Assembly (NCBI GenBank): GCA_900550465.1
Contig: URSC01000014.1
Coordinates: forward strand, 5,557-69,556
DNA: 64,000 bases
Origin: an uncultured Alistipes sp.
GTDB lineage: Bacteria; Bacteroidota; Bacteroidia; Bacteroidales; UBA932
Direction: 5' to 3'
The position numbers were made by a program, and so were the translations under genes. The notes below the pieces were generated by a model that was given only the letters and a program-made list of their open reading frames with translations, had not been told where the DNA came from and searched no databases. Positions 1 to 10,600 of the stretch are shown one piece after another (the first letter of the stretch is position 1; each line of letters begins with the position of its first letter).

Positions 1-12
1 TTAAATAGTACA

Positions 13-996
13 ATGAAACATTTTATTTTTATAACAGCTGCTTTCATAGCCTTGTCCGTACTTAGTTCTTGTACGGACAAGGATTATGACGTTGTCAAGT
101 CTTTCCCCGAGGAAGGAGAGGCCACACTAGTCATGGAAATTCCGTATAACCCCACTGAGTACTTTCTGTCCAGCATTACATGGACTGACGGATACTGGGT
201 CTACCGACTCAGAGATGAACCTTTTTTTGTACTGCTTGACAGCAATTTCAATGAAATTACCCGCTTTGGCAGAAAAGGTAATGGCCCGAATGAGTTTCTG
301 TCACCTATGCTGTCAAAAGTCACCTCCGGGACTGACTCAGTTGACGTTTGTTTCTATGACTGGAGCAAGGGACGGCTTTACAACGCATCCGTGAACAAAA
401 ACAACGGAGACGTGCACATCTCGGAACTAAAAGACTTTGGAAAGAGAATGCGCTACGTTAGCGCACTGGATGATGGACGCTATATTTGCAGCGCCGAGAA
501 TAACCGGTACTATTTTCTGGAAAAGAATGGCCAGGAACACTATCTTGAAGGCTGGGGTGATGAAGTTAACGAGGCTGTAGAACTGTCTTCCACCTATGTC
601 CCCACATTTCAGTCCCTCTCTGCTATAAGCCCTGACAACAATTTGTTTGCCGTATACAGCATCAGTCATCAAGTTTTAATCCTGCATGACATGAACGGGA
701 AGCGCCTCAACACTGTCTACATCTCCAAAGAGCCGGATATGGGACTTTACGACAGCGAAATAGGATCATTCAACGACATCGTGTTTATAGGAGATACTAT
801 CGTGGCTCTATACGAATCCGTAGAAGACGAGTGCTCATACCTGATGGTATTTGACAGGAAGCTGTCTCCATTAAAGCGGTACAGACTTCCCATCAACGGA
901 GACACAATGACCGGTAATCCGAAGAAAGGCGTTGTCACTGTACTCAGTTACGATGACGAGAAAATGTACTGCTACGACTTATCCGAATGGCTATGA
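13..996 (+). CDS. 6-bladed beta-propeller lipoprotein (BF3164-like)
   Basis: Predicted lipoprotein of 327 residues. The N-terminus is a short basic start, a hydrophobic core and a lipobox ending LSSC, with Cys20 as the likely lipidated residue. The rest is beta-rich and has the motif GRKGNGPNEF near residue 95, which resembles the GRGPxEF motif of Bacteroidota 6-bladed propeller lipoproteins (BF3164/TolB-like fold). Their molecular role is not established. The next gene overlaps its stop by an ATGA, so the two are probably co-transcribed. The gene starts 12 bases into the window, so its promoter and any upstream partner are not visible. Family assignment is by motif and overall look. Confidence 0.75.
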   Translation: MKHFIFITAAFIALSVLSSCTDKDYDVVKSFPEEGEATLVMEIPYNPTEYFLSSITWTDGYWVYRLRDEPFFVLLDSNFNEITRFGRKGNGPNEFLSPMLSKVTSGTDSVDVCFYDWSKGRLYNASVNKNNGDVHISELKDFGKRMRYVSALDDGRYICSAENNRYYFLEKNGQEHYLEGWGDEVNEAVELSSTYVPTFQSLSAISPDNNLFAVYSISHQVLILHDMNGKRLNTVYISKEPDMGLYDSEIGSFNDIVFIGDTIVALYESVEDECSYLMVFDRKLSPLKRYRLPINGDTMTGNPKKGVVTVLSYDDEKMYCYDLSEWL

Positions 997-1997
997 GAAC
1001 AAAAGCACTGCTCACTCTGCTTTTGCCTCTCGCTCTTGCATCCTGCAGCGACAGATATTTTAACGGGGAGAGACACTTTGGGCTGGAGTTTGAAAAGGAT
1101 TGTGCCCTGAGCCGAGGACGGGAGATGATGGATGTATTCGGCGGAGGAGGGGTGTATGTCGTGGACTCACTTCTTATCGTCACCGGTAACAATCAGACTG
1201 CAGGGTATTTCTGGAATGTGTACGGCCGACACAGCGGGAAGTTCATAAAATCCATGCTGAGGCACGGACGCGGCCCGTCGGAAGTGCTCTATCCGGCCTA
1301 CAACGGACAATATGAATACGAGGACGGGGACATCGTGGCGTATTTCTACGATTCGGGACTTTCAAAGGTTCTGAAGATAAACATAACTGAGTCCCTGGAC
1401 AGGACCGATGACGTCATTGAGGATGTATGCGGCCTCGGATATGACAGCTATCCTTATTACATCGACTCCGATGGCAAGACAATATCCTCGCTGTATGTGC
1501 AGGAGGAAGGCGCACTTTCCCTGGACGGGATGCAGATATACAGGAACATCAGTCCGGAGTACAGGCAGACGGCAGCCTTCAACTTAAGTTACAACCCGAC
1601 ACTGGGCAAGGTCTGCTTGACGTACAGCTATGCGGACCAAGTTCAGATTTTGGATATGCATGGAAAAGGTATGCTCCTCTCTCCCATGCAGGACAGCGGA
1701 TGGGAAAATGTCATCGGGCATCCTGTATCCGGATCCACCAAGATATGCTACGGGACACTCAGAACGACAGACTCGTACATATACGCCGGATACATAGGAC
1801 GCACACTGGACGGGATGATGGAGGATGGAGGTGTATACTGCAGCGAGATTCATGTATTCGACTGGAACGGAAAGGCGGTGGCCCGTATCATCCCGGATAA
1901 AAAAATCACATCGTTCGATGTCGATCCGACAGACAGTATAATTTACTGCATGACCGACGAAGAAAAATTATTACTATATTTACACCGCTTAACGTAA
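993..1997 (+). CDS. 6-bladed beta-propeller lipoprotein (BF3164-like), second copy
   Basis: Predicted lipoprotein of 334 residues (MRTKALL start) with lipobox LASC, followed by a beta-propeller-like sequence containing HGRGPSEVLYP, the family's GRGPxE signature. I chose the ATG at 993 because it forms an ATGA overlap with the upstream stop and gives a basic n-region; an in-frame ATG at 987 is also possible. It is a divergent paralogue of its neighbour. The TolC gene of the efflux operon starts only 10 bases downstream, so these two lipoproteins may be expressed with the pump. A link between propeller and pump is inferred from context only. Confidence 0.72.
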   Translation: MRTKALLTLLLPLALASCSDRYFNGERHFGLEFEKDCALSRGREMMDVFGGGGVYVVDSLLIVTGNNQTAGYFWNVYGRHSGKFIKSMLRHGRGPSEVLYPAYNGQYEYEDGDIVAYFYDSGLSKVLKINITESLDRTDDVIEDVCGLGYDSYPYYIDSDGKTISSLYVQEEGALSLDGMQIYRNISPEYRQTAAFNLSYNPTLGKVCLTYSYADQVQILDMHGKGMLLSPMQDSGWENVIGHPVSGSTKICYGTLRTTDSYIYAGYIGRTLDGMMEDGGVYCSEIHVFDWNGKAVARIIPDKKITSFDVDPTDSIIYCMTDEEKLLLYLHRLT

Positions 1998-2007
1998 TAT
2001 AACCGAC

Positions 2008-3546
2008 ATGACAAAACTGCGCATATCCCTTTCCACATGTCTCATTGCATTGAGCCTCAATACATTGATAGCGGTGCCGCTGCACGCTCAGGACAGTACT
2101 GCGGCATCCCGGCCGGACAGTGCCGCGAAGCAGTGGGAATTCACCCTGGAGGACGTGATAGTCCTGGCTCAGAGCAAGTCGCTGCCGGCGCTGGTAGCCC
2201 GGTACTCGTTCATCAGCAGCTACTGGCAGTTCCGGTCCTACAGGGCGCAGTTCCTGCCTTCGCTGAACCTCGGGGCAGACCTCGGGCAGTACAACCGGTC
2301 CATCGTGGCCCTGCAGGATGCCGAGACCGGCGAGACCCACTACGTGCAGAACGACAACATGAACAACTCCCTGCAGCTGTCCATCGACCAGAACATCCCG
2401 TTCACCGGAGGTATCATATCCCTGAACACATACCTCAACCGCTTCGACCAGTTCTCCCCCTACGGAGACCTCACATACAACTCCAACCCCGTCAATATCT
2501 ACTACCAGCAGCCCATCTTCCAGTACAACCGCCTCAAATGGGAGAAGAAGACCGAGCCCAAACGCTACGAGATGTCCAAACGGTTATATCTCGAGGATAT
2601 GGAGGACATCGCCGTAACGGCCACCACATATTTTTTCAACGTGCTCCGCAGCCAGAAAAGCCTTGAGATGGCCCGCAGCCGCTACGAGAGCACTCAGCAG
2701 CTCTATGCCATAGCCCAGGAGAGGTTCAGCATCGGCACCTACACCAAGGACGAGCTGCTGCAGATGGAGCTTCAGCTGCTCAACGCCGATATCGCCGTGG
2801 CCAGCGCGGAAGTGGAACTCCGGCAGTCAATGCTCAGCCTCAGATCCTACCTGGGACTGACAGACGACACCGAATTTACCCTGATCACCCCTCCCCATCA
2901 CTCCGACATCACCATAAACGAGGAGGACGCCGTCACCCGCAGCCTGCAGAACACGTCGTTCAGCCTCAACAACGAGATCAGCCTCATAGAGGCCGAAGCC
3001 GCCATAGCCCAGGCCAAGGCCGAGCGCGGATTCAGCGCAACTCTTACAGCCCAGTTCGGTCTGACCCAGACTGGCAGCGACTTCGTGTCCTCCTACCGCA
3101 GTCCTATCGACCAGGAAATCGTCGGCCTGAGTCTCAGCGTTCCCATCGTGGACTGGGGTCTCGGAAAGGGCAAGGTGCAGATGGCCAAGGCCCAGCAGGA
3201 GGTCATCCTCACTCAGGTAGAGCAGGAGATCATGGAGCGCCGCCAGGATATCTACATCAGGGTGGTGCAGTTCAATGCCCAGGCCAAGCAGTGCGATGTC
3301 TCGCAGAAGGCCGACGGGATAGCTGCCGAACGCTTCGAACTGGCCCTCCAGCGCTTCCGCAACGGCAGCATCAGCATCCTCGACATCAACACTGCTCAGA
3401 ACGAGCGGGACGAGGCCTCATCCCAGTATATCGAGGAACTCGCCAACTATTGGAACTACTACTACAGCCTGCGGAAGGACACCCTGTACGACTACATCTA
3501 CGGGACTGACCTGGACGCAGAATTTGATAAAATAATCGATAACTAA
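2008..3546 (+). CDS. TolC-family outer membrane efflux protein
   Basis: Outer membrane channel component of a tripartite efflux system, 512 residues. It has a type I signal peptide (cleavage near AVPLHAQ) and then two long alpha-helical coiled-coil halves rich in Gln, Ala and Glu, e.g. around residues 205-280 and 390-480, typical of the OEP/TolC family. The sequence ERFELALQRFRNGSISILD resembles the usual second-repeat motif in which a helix is followed by G(S/T)xxxxD. It is first in a close row with the adaptor (12 bases downstream) and two RND pumps, so it most likely forms their exit duct. The substrate cannot be read from the sequence. Confidence 0.93.
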   Translation: MTKLRISLSTCLIALSLNTLIAVPLHAQDSTAASRPDSAAKQWEFTLEDVIVLAQSKSLPALVARYSFISSYWQFRSYRAQFLPSLNLGADLGQYNRSIVALQDAETGETHYVQNDNMNNSLQLSIDQNIPFTGGIISLNTYLNRFDQFSPYGDLTYNSNPVNIYYQQPIFQYNRLKWEKKTEPKRYEMSKRLYLEDMEDIAVTATTYFFNVLRSQKSLEMARSRYESTQQLYAIAQERFSIGTYTKDELLQMELQLLNADIAVASAEVELRQSMLSLRSYLGLTDDTEFTLITPPHHSDITINEEDAVTRSLQNTSFSLNNEISLIEAEAAIAQAKAERGFSATLTAQFGLTQTGSDFVSSYRSPIDQEIVGLSLSVPIVDWGLGKGKVQMAKAQQEVILTQVEQEIMERRQDIYIRVVQFNAQAKQCDVSQKADGIAAERFELALQRFRNGSISILDINTAQNERDEASSQYIEELANYWNYYYSLRKDTLYDYIYGTDLDAEFDKIIDN

Positions 3547-3558
3547 CACCCCGGCCCC

Positions 3559-4656
3559 ATGAAAAAACACCACGCCATAGCTCTAGGAGCAGCCGTAGCC
3601 GCGGCCCTGCTCGTCACAGCATCCTGCGGAAACAAAGAAGTGGAAGAGGATACCCTCACCCGCCTGTCCCAGGCCGTAGAGGGCAACTACGTCGATACCA
3701 TGATACTCCGCCTGACCGATTTCCGCCGCCAGACCATAAGCAACGGAAAGCTGGTGGCCGCCCGCAAGAGTCTCCTGCGTTTCAACACCTCCGGCACCAT
3801 CTCCGAAGTTAATTTCACCAACGGGCAGAGCGTCAGAAAAGGAGACCTCATAGCATGTCTGGATCCCGAAGCCGCCTCCATAACCCTGGCACAGGCGGAG
3901 AACGCCCTGAAAAAAGCAGAGATAGACCTCAACGATGTGCTCATAGGCTTCGGTTATGGAAACTCTGATACCACCTCCGTACCCGCCCAGGTCATGGCCA
4001 TAGCCCGCACCCGCTCCGGATATGCCGATGCAGAGCAGAACTGGCGCAAGGCCCGCTATGACTATGAGGGTACCCGCATCACCGCGCCTTTCGACGGCAA
4101 GGTGGCCAGCGTAAAGGGCCGTGTCTACGAGAACGCTCCCGCCGAGGAATTCTGTACCGTGATAGACGACAGCCGCTTCGAAGTGACATTTCCCCTGCTG
4201 GAATCCGAGATAGCCTCGGTGCGCACAGGGCTTTCGGTGAAGCTGTCTCCGTTCAACGACCCCGGCCGGACCTATACCGGTCACATCACCGCCGTCAACC
4301 CCACTGTGGACGAAAAGGGACAGATACAGATCACAGCGTCTGTAACCAATACCGGAGACGGACGCCTGATGGACGGCATGAATGTCAGGGTCCTCGTCGA
4401 AGAGATCATTCCCGACCAGCAGGTAATCCCCAAGAGCGCGGTGGTCATGCGTGACAACCAGGAGGTCCTCTTCGTCTACGAGCCCTCCGACAGCTCCTCA
4501 CGCTGGGTCTATGTCGACATACTCATGTCCAACAGTGACAGCCACGTAGTGCGCGCCAACCAGGAACGCACCGCCGTCCTCAATCTGGGCGACCCGGTCA
4601 TCATATCCGGCAACCTCAACCTCGCACACGAATCTAAAGTCATAGTAAGACAATGA
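3559..4656 (+). CDS. RND efflux periplasmic adaptor (membrane fusion protein), lipoprotein
   Basis: Periplasmic adaptor of the HlyD/MFP family, 365 residues, linking the RND pumps to the TolC channel. The N-terminus has a lipobox (VTASC, Cys23), so it is probably lipid-anchored in the inner membrane. A lipoyl/barrel-sandwich half is seen near LRFNTSGTISEVNFTNGQ, with the partner half at TRITAPFDGKVASVKGRVYE. Between them lies only a short alpha-hairpin, and a beta-barrel and membrane-proximal domain follow. Its stop overlaps the first pump's start by 4 bases (ATGA). It is the only adaptor for the two pumps that follow. Confidence 0.92.
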   Translation: MKKHHAIALGAAVAAALLVTASCGNKEVEEDTLTRLSQAVEGNYVDTMILRLTDFRRQTISNGKLVAARKSLLRFNTSGTISEVNFTNGQSVRKGDLIACLDPEAASITLAQAENALKKAEIDLNDVLIGFGYGNSDTTSVPAQVMAIARTRSGYADAEQNWRKARYDYEGTRITAPFDGKVASVKGRVYENAPAEEFCTVIDDSRFEVTFPLLESEIASVRTGLSVKLSPFNDPGRTYTGHITAVNPTVDEKGQIQITASVTNTGDGRLMDGMNVRVLVEEIIPDQQVIPKSAVVMRDNQEVLFVYEPSDSSSRWVYVDILMSNSDSHVVRANQERTAVLNLGDPVIISGNLNLAHESKVIVRQ

Positions 4657-7600
4657 TCCGCAAGCTCATAAAACGTCCCGTAGCGGTGTCGATGGTCCTC
4701 TTCGCCGTGGCGGTGCTGGGAGCAGTGTCCATCAAGCTCATCCCGGTATCGCTCATGCCCGACGTGGACATTCCTCAGATCACAGTCCAGGTCAAGGTAG
4801 ACGGCAGCTCCGCCAGGGAGATGGACCAGTACCTCCAGGGACTGCGCCGCGAGCTGATGCAGATCCCCTCACTGACAGACATCCGCTCGCAGTCCGAGAG
4901 CGGAGTGGGCATCATACGCATGAGCTTCGAATACGGAACCGACATCGACTTCACGTTCGTTGACGTGAACGAGCGCATCGACCGCTCGCTGTCATCCCTG
5001 CCTGAAGGAGCCGAAAGACCCAAGGCCATAAAGTCCAGTGCGACGGACATCCCCGCCTTCTTCATCAACATGACCGTCGCGGACTCATCCCGCATCATGG
5101 AGCTCAGCCGCCTGGCCTCCAGCGTCATCTCCAAGCGCATAGAGCAGATACCTGAGGTGGCCATGGTCGACCTGAGCGGACTGGTGTTCCCGCAGCTGCT
5201 CATCATTCCGGACAATGACAGACTGACGGCCATCGGCATCAGTCCCGCAGACCTCGCGGCAGCCATCGAGTCCAACAACGTCCAGCTGGGCAACCTCTCC
5301 ATCCGGGACGGACAGTACCACTGGAACGTGCGCTTCCAGTCAGAGCTCAACTCCAAGGAGGACATCGAGCGCATAAGGCTCAATGTCAACGGCCGCATCT
5401 ACCTCTTTTCAGAGCTGGCCAAGGTTATCGAGCAGCCGGGAAGCGACAACTGCATCATCCGCTCCGACGGTTCCAGGGCGGTCAGCATGGCCATCATCAA
5501 GCAGAGCGACGCAAGGATGAACACCCTGCGGGAAAAGCTGTACGACAGGATTGAGGAATTCGGCAACGACTATCCTGGAGTGAAGTTCACCATCACCAGG
5601 GACCAGACCGAGCTGCTGCGCTATACCATAGAGAACCTGGAGCAGAACCTGGTGGCCGGCATCATCCTGGCCAGTATCGTTATCCTGCTGTTCATGCGCA
5701 ACTTCCGCTTCTCGCTGCTGATCATACCCACCATCATCGTCTCGCTGCTCACCTCCATGCTTGCCCTGTATGTCATGGGACTGAGCATCAACATCATCTC
5801 TCTTGCCGGCCTCATCATCAGTGTCGGCATGATGGTGGACAACTCCATCATCGTCATAGACAATATCTCCCAGCGGTGGGAGCGGGGCGAGAGCCTCGAG
5901 GACGCGGTGGCCATCGGTTCCGGAGAGGTATTCGCGCCAATGCTCAGCTCCATTCTCACCAACTGCGCCGTATTCGTACCGCTGGTCTTCCTAAGCGGCA
6001 TAGCCGGAGAGATATTCTTCGACCAGGCCGTGGCCATCACCGTGGGACTATTCTCCTCCCTGCTCTTCGCCGTTCTGGTCGTACCCGTCTACTACTATGC
6101 CCTGTACCGCAAGAGAGGACGGAAGATGGACAACCGCTACCTGGCGAAGATAGCCCGGTACACCGAGCTGGGTCCCGCATACGAGAAAGCCCTCAAATGG
6201 ACATTCCGCCACCAGAAGACAGTCATAGCCCTGATGGCCGTGAGCATCCCCCTCTCCGTGCTGCTGTTCATGGAACTGGACAAGAGCACCTTCCCTCCCG
6301 TCACCAAGAGCGACATCATCCTCAACATAGACTGGAACCGTCCCCTGAGCATAGAGGAGAACGACAAGCGCACGGAGGCCCTGGCCGCATCCCTCCGCAA
6401 CCATGCCGCCCAGACTACCCAGATGTCAGGAACCCAGCAGTTCCTGATGCCCCATACCAGGGACATGAGCCAGAGCGAGGCCCAGGTCTACTTCCTTGCC
6501 CATTCTCCCGCAGGACTGGACAGCCTCATGGAAGAGGCAGCCGTATATCTGAGGACGCACCACCCTGAAGCGGCATTCAGCTTCTCGGACGCCGGAAACC
6601 TGTTTACCCTCATGTTCTCCGACAACTCCGCGAAACTCACAGTCCAGATAAGCGGCCGAGACGGGAAGACCCCTCCCCCGGACAAGCTCAACTCCATCCT
6701 GGCCGCCATCACTGAAGCCGTTCCCGGGCTGGAGGCCGCTCCCGTCCGCTGGCAGGAGCAGGTGGTTCTCATGCTCGATGTAGAGAAAATGTCCCTGTAC
6801 AACATCTCCTACAGCGAAGTACTCAGCACCCTGAGAAAGCTCACCCGGGAGGACCACATCTTCTCCATTGCCACCGGAGACTATTCCATCCCGGTAGTCA
6901 TGGGAGACGGCGGTGACGGCAACGGACTGCTCTCGGGAAGCGTGCTCAACCGCGAGGGAACGGAGATTCCCCTGAACACATTCATCACCGAAGGCCGCAG
7001 CCGGGACCTGAAGACCATCATTTCCGGCATGTCCGGCAACTATTACCCTCTCGACCTGAATATCCCCGATCAGCAGGTACCGGAAGTCATAGCCGCAGCC
7101 AGAGAACTGGCGGTGGAGGACGGAAGCTGGGACGTGACATTCAACGGGTCGTACTTCTCCAGCAGAGACACCATCAATGAGCTGATGCTCATAGCCGTAG
7201 TCTCCATACTGCTGCTGTATTTCATCCTGGCAGCCCAGTTCGAGTCCCTTATTCAGCCTCTGATAATCCTCTCGGAGATCGTGGTGGACATCTTCGGAGC
7301 ACTTCTGCTGCTCTGGATATGCGGCGGAGGCATCAACGCCATGTCGATGATCGGCATAGTGGTCATGAGCGGTATCGTCATCAACGACTCGATTCTCAAG
7401 GTGGACACCATCAACCGCCTGCGCAAGGAGAACGGATACCACCTCCTGAGAGCGATCATGACCGGAGGATCCAGGAGACTCAACCCCATCCTGATGACCA
7501 CCCTCACCACGGTACTGGCCATGGTACCTTTCCTGACCAAGGGAGACATGGGCTCGGACCTGCAGTTCCCCCTGTCGATAGTGATGATAGGCGGTATGAT

Positions 7601-7679
7601 GGTCGGCCTGATCGTCAGCATCTTCGGTATTCCGCTGATTTACTATCTGATATATAAGAAGCAAGACAGAAACCGGTGA
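4653..7679 (+). CDS. RND efflux pump permease 1 (AcrB/HAE1-like)
   Basis: Inner-membrane RND transporter of 1008 residues, close to the usual length for the AcrB superfamily. It shows TM1 at about residues 10-30, a large periplasmic porter domain, a TM2-TM6 block from about 335, a second porter domain, and TM8-TM12 from about 845. The TM4 motif reads MMVDNSIIVIDN, so Asp396 matches the first proton-relay Asp of AcrB while the second is Asn. The TM10 motif is IVINDSIL, where AcrB has a Lys. This pattern recurs in many non-proteobacterial HAE-type pumps. The gene overlaps the adaptor and touches the second pump (TGATG). Confidence 0.93.
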   Translation: MIRKLIKRPVAVSMVLFAVAVLGAVSIKLIPVSLMPDVDIPQITVQVKVDGSSAREMDQYLQGLRRELMQIPSLTDIRSQSESGVGIIRMSFEYGTDIDFTFVDVNERIDRSLSSLPEGAERPKAIKSSATDIPAFFINMTVADSSRIMELSRLASSVISKRIEQIPEVAMVDLSGLVFPQLLIIPDNDRLTAIGISPADLAAAIESNNVQLGNLSIRDGQYHWNVRFQSELNSKEDIERIRLNVNGRIYLFSELAKVIEQPGSDNCIIRSDGSRAVSMAIIKQSDARMNTLREKLYDRIEEFGNDYPGVKFTITRDQTELLRYTIENLEQNLVAGIILASIVILLFMRNFRFSLLIIPTIIVSLLTSMLALYVMGLSINIISLAGLIISVGMMVDNSIIVIDNISQRWERGESLEDAVAIGSGEVFAPMLSSILTNCAVFVPLVFLSGIAGEIFFDQAVAITVGLFSSLLFAVLVVPVYYYALYRKRGRKMDNRYLAKIARYTELGPAYEKALKWTFRHQKTVIALMAVSIPLSVLLFMELDKSTFPPVTKSDIILNIDWNRPLSIEENDKRTEALAASLRNHAAQTTQMSGTQQFLMPHTRDMSQSEAQVYFLAHSPAGLDSLMEEAAVYLRTHHPEAAFSFSDAGNLFTLMFSDNSAKLTVQISGRDGKTPPPDKLNSILAAITEAVPGLEAAPVRWQEQVVLMLDVEKMSLYNISYSEVLSTLRKLTREDHIFSIATGDYSIPVVMGDGGDGNGLLSGSVLNREGTEIPLNTFITEGRSRDLKTIISGMSGNYYPLDLNIPDQQVPEVIAAARELAVEDGSWDVTFNGSYFSSRDTINELMLIAVVSILLLYFILAAQFESLIQPLIILSEIVVDIFGALLLLWICGGGINAMSMIGIVVMSGIVINDSILKVDTINRLRKENGYHLLRAIMTGGSRRLNPILMTTLTTVLAMVPFLTKGDMGSDLQFPLSIVMIGGMMVGLIVSIFGIPLIYYLIYKKQDRNR

Positions 7680-10600
7680 TGAAGCAAGTCAAGATACCTT
7701 CGTTCTCAGTCCTGCTGATCTTCGCCGTGCTCATCACCGTAGGCGCGGCGCTGATCCCGTCGCTCAATCTGCAGTACATGCCCCGGAGCAAGCAGCAGCA
7801 GCTCTCCATCTCATATTACTGGCAGAACGCTTCGGCGCGTGTCATCGAGAGCGAGGTGACTTCCAAGATAGAAGGCTATATCTCTTCCATCAGCGGCATA
7901 GAGGAAATCGTATCCGACAGCCGTAAGGGAAGAGGCTCCATCACCCTGACACTCAAGAAAAAAGAAGACGTAGACGCCGTCCGCTTCGAGGTATCCTCGG
8001 CCATCCGCTCCCTGTACGACAAGCTGCCAGCGGAAGTAAGTTACCCTGAACTGTCCGTATCGGCCTCGGGAACACAGCTCGACCCGGTGCTCATGTACAC
8101 CATCAACGCCGACCTGCCCACCAACAGGATAGAGCAGTACGTCAATGACTACATCATCAAGGACCTGGCCCTTATAGACGGGGTGCACTCAGTGGAACTT
8201 TCCGGAGCCACACCGGACTACATGCACATAACCCTCAGTTCCGAGAAGATACGCGCGGCCGGAATCAACACGTACCAGGTGTTTCAGGCTGTCTCCTCCT
8301 ACCTTACCGGCAGCAGCGTCATAGGCAGCGCCCCCGCCTTCAATCCTGACGAGGAGCCTGACATCATCCTGCACAACGCTCCAATGGACTTCGAACTGCT
8401 GCCCGTAGCCAACTCCTCCGGGCGCATCATCCGCCTGATGGACGTGGCGGACATCCAGATCCAGCAGATGCCTCCCAGCTCCTACAGCCGCATCAACGGA
8501 CTGAACACCATCAACATCAGCATATACCCGGAAGAGTCCGTCAACACCATCAAGCTCTGCGCCACCATAGAGTCCGTCATGCACCGTCTCGAGGCCGGCT
8601 TCCCGGAATCATTCTCCGCCCTGAAATCCTACGATGTCTCCACAGATATCCAGGAAGAGGTGGACAAACTCGTGCGCAGAAGCCTGCTGTGCGTACTTAT
8701 CCTCCTGATATTCATATTCATTACCTCGCTGAGCCTGCGGTACACCTTCCTTATAGGCCTGACCCTGCTGGTCAACATCATAACAGCCGTAATATTCTAC
8801 GTACTCCTGGATATAGACCTGCATGTCTACTCCTTGGCCGGTATCTCCATATCACTGAGCATCATCATCGACAACTCGATCATCATGGTCTCACACTACT
8901 CCTACTACAGGGACCGGAAAGTATTCCTGGCCATACTTGCAGCCCTGCTGACCACGATAGGCTCGCTGGCCGTGATATTCTTCCTGCCTGAGGAGCAGAA
9001 AGAGATACTCTCGGATTTCTCCTCGGTGATCATCATCAATCTGAGCGTGTCGATGATAGTGGCCCTGTTCTTCGTCCCCGCCCTTCTGGACTACCTGCCC
9101 GTCAAGTCCGAAAGCATCGCATTCTCCATAAAGCGCAGACGCAGGATAGTACGCTTCTCCCAGTGGTACGCCGTATTCATCTTCTATATCAAGAAATTCA
9201 ACTGGGCAGTCATCATCCTGTTCGTGGGCGCCTTCGCAGGCTCGTTCCTGCTTTTCCGCAAGAGCCTGGACGGCTTCGCATCCATGTTCCGCGAGCCCGA
9301 GCGCCCCGTACTTTACATCTCCTCCGGCATGCCGGAAGGCTGCAGCGTCCAGCAGCTCAACGATATCATGGTCTATATGGAAAATTTCCTGGCGGGATTC
9401 GACGAGATAAAGATGTTCCGCACCAGCATCAGTTCCTACCGCTCCGGACAGATCACAGTAGAGTTCACAGACGAGGCCCTCAAGACTCCCTTCCCCTCCA
9501 TCCTCAAGCAGCAGGTCATCCGCAAGGCAATTGCCTACGGAGGCGCCAACTGGAGAGTCAGCGGAGTGGATGACCAGAATTTCAGCAACTTCATCGGAAG
9601 CGGTTCCTACAAGAGCGGCAACATAATCATCACCGGCTACAACTACGACATGCTCTACGGCTACTGTGAGGACCTGGCCGCCAGACTGTCATCGAACCCG
9701 AGAATCAACGACATCTCCATCGAGGGTCCCTACGACTACGGTTCGGCCGCATCTGCCCGCGAATACCTCATCACCTACGACTATGACAGGATGGCGCTCT
9801 ATGACATCAGCCCCGTCTCCGCCTTCTCCACACTCAGCGAGCGGCTGTACTCCAGCAGTGTCGGATACTTCACGGACAGCACCGGCATGAGGACAGAAGT
9901 AAGACTGGTCTCGGACGACAGCGAGGAATTCGACGTATGGCATCTGGAGAACGAATACCTGGCCATCGACAGTTCCGACATCCGTTTTGCCGAGATAGGC
10001 TCCATAGACAGCCGTAACTCAGGCAACAATATCTACCGGCGCAATCAGGAATACACCCTTCACGTCAGGTACAACTTCATCGGCTCCTACAAGCTGGAAG
10101 AGCGCCTGATGGAATCGGAAATCGAACGGCTCAACACATCGGTGCTCCCGATGGGATTCAAGGCCTCCTCTCCCGAATATGACTGGATGCAGCAGGCCAA
10201 GCGGCAGTGGCTTCTGCTGATACTGGTAACCGCCATCATCTACATGATATGCGCCGTGCTCTTCGAGTCGCTGCTGCAGCCGCTGGCCATCATCTCGCTC
10301 ATACCCGTCTCGTTCATAGGCATCTTCCTGGCCTTCCGCCTCACTGAGACGACCTTCGACCAGGGCGGATTCGCGTCCATGATCATGCTCGCGGGCATCG
10401 TGGTCAACGCCGGCATCTACATCGTCAACGAGTACAACCGCATGCCGGCTCACCGCCGCAGTTTCATCCGGGCCTACAATCACAAGATCATCCCGATATC
10501 GCTGACCATCCTCTCCACAGTGCTGGGTCTCGCACCCTTCCTCATCGACGGGAAGGAAGAGGTCTTCTGGTTCGCCTTCGCCATCGGCACCATGGGCGGC

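Noticed and set aside
6426..7664. Long open frame antisense to RND pump 1
   Set aside because: His/Gln/Asp-rich shadow of a GC-rich gene with clear RND motifs on the other strand.
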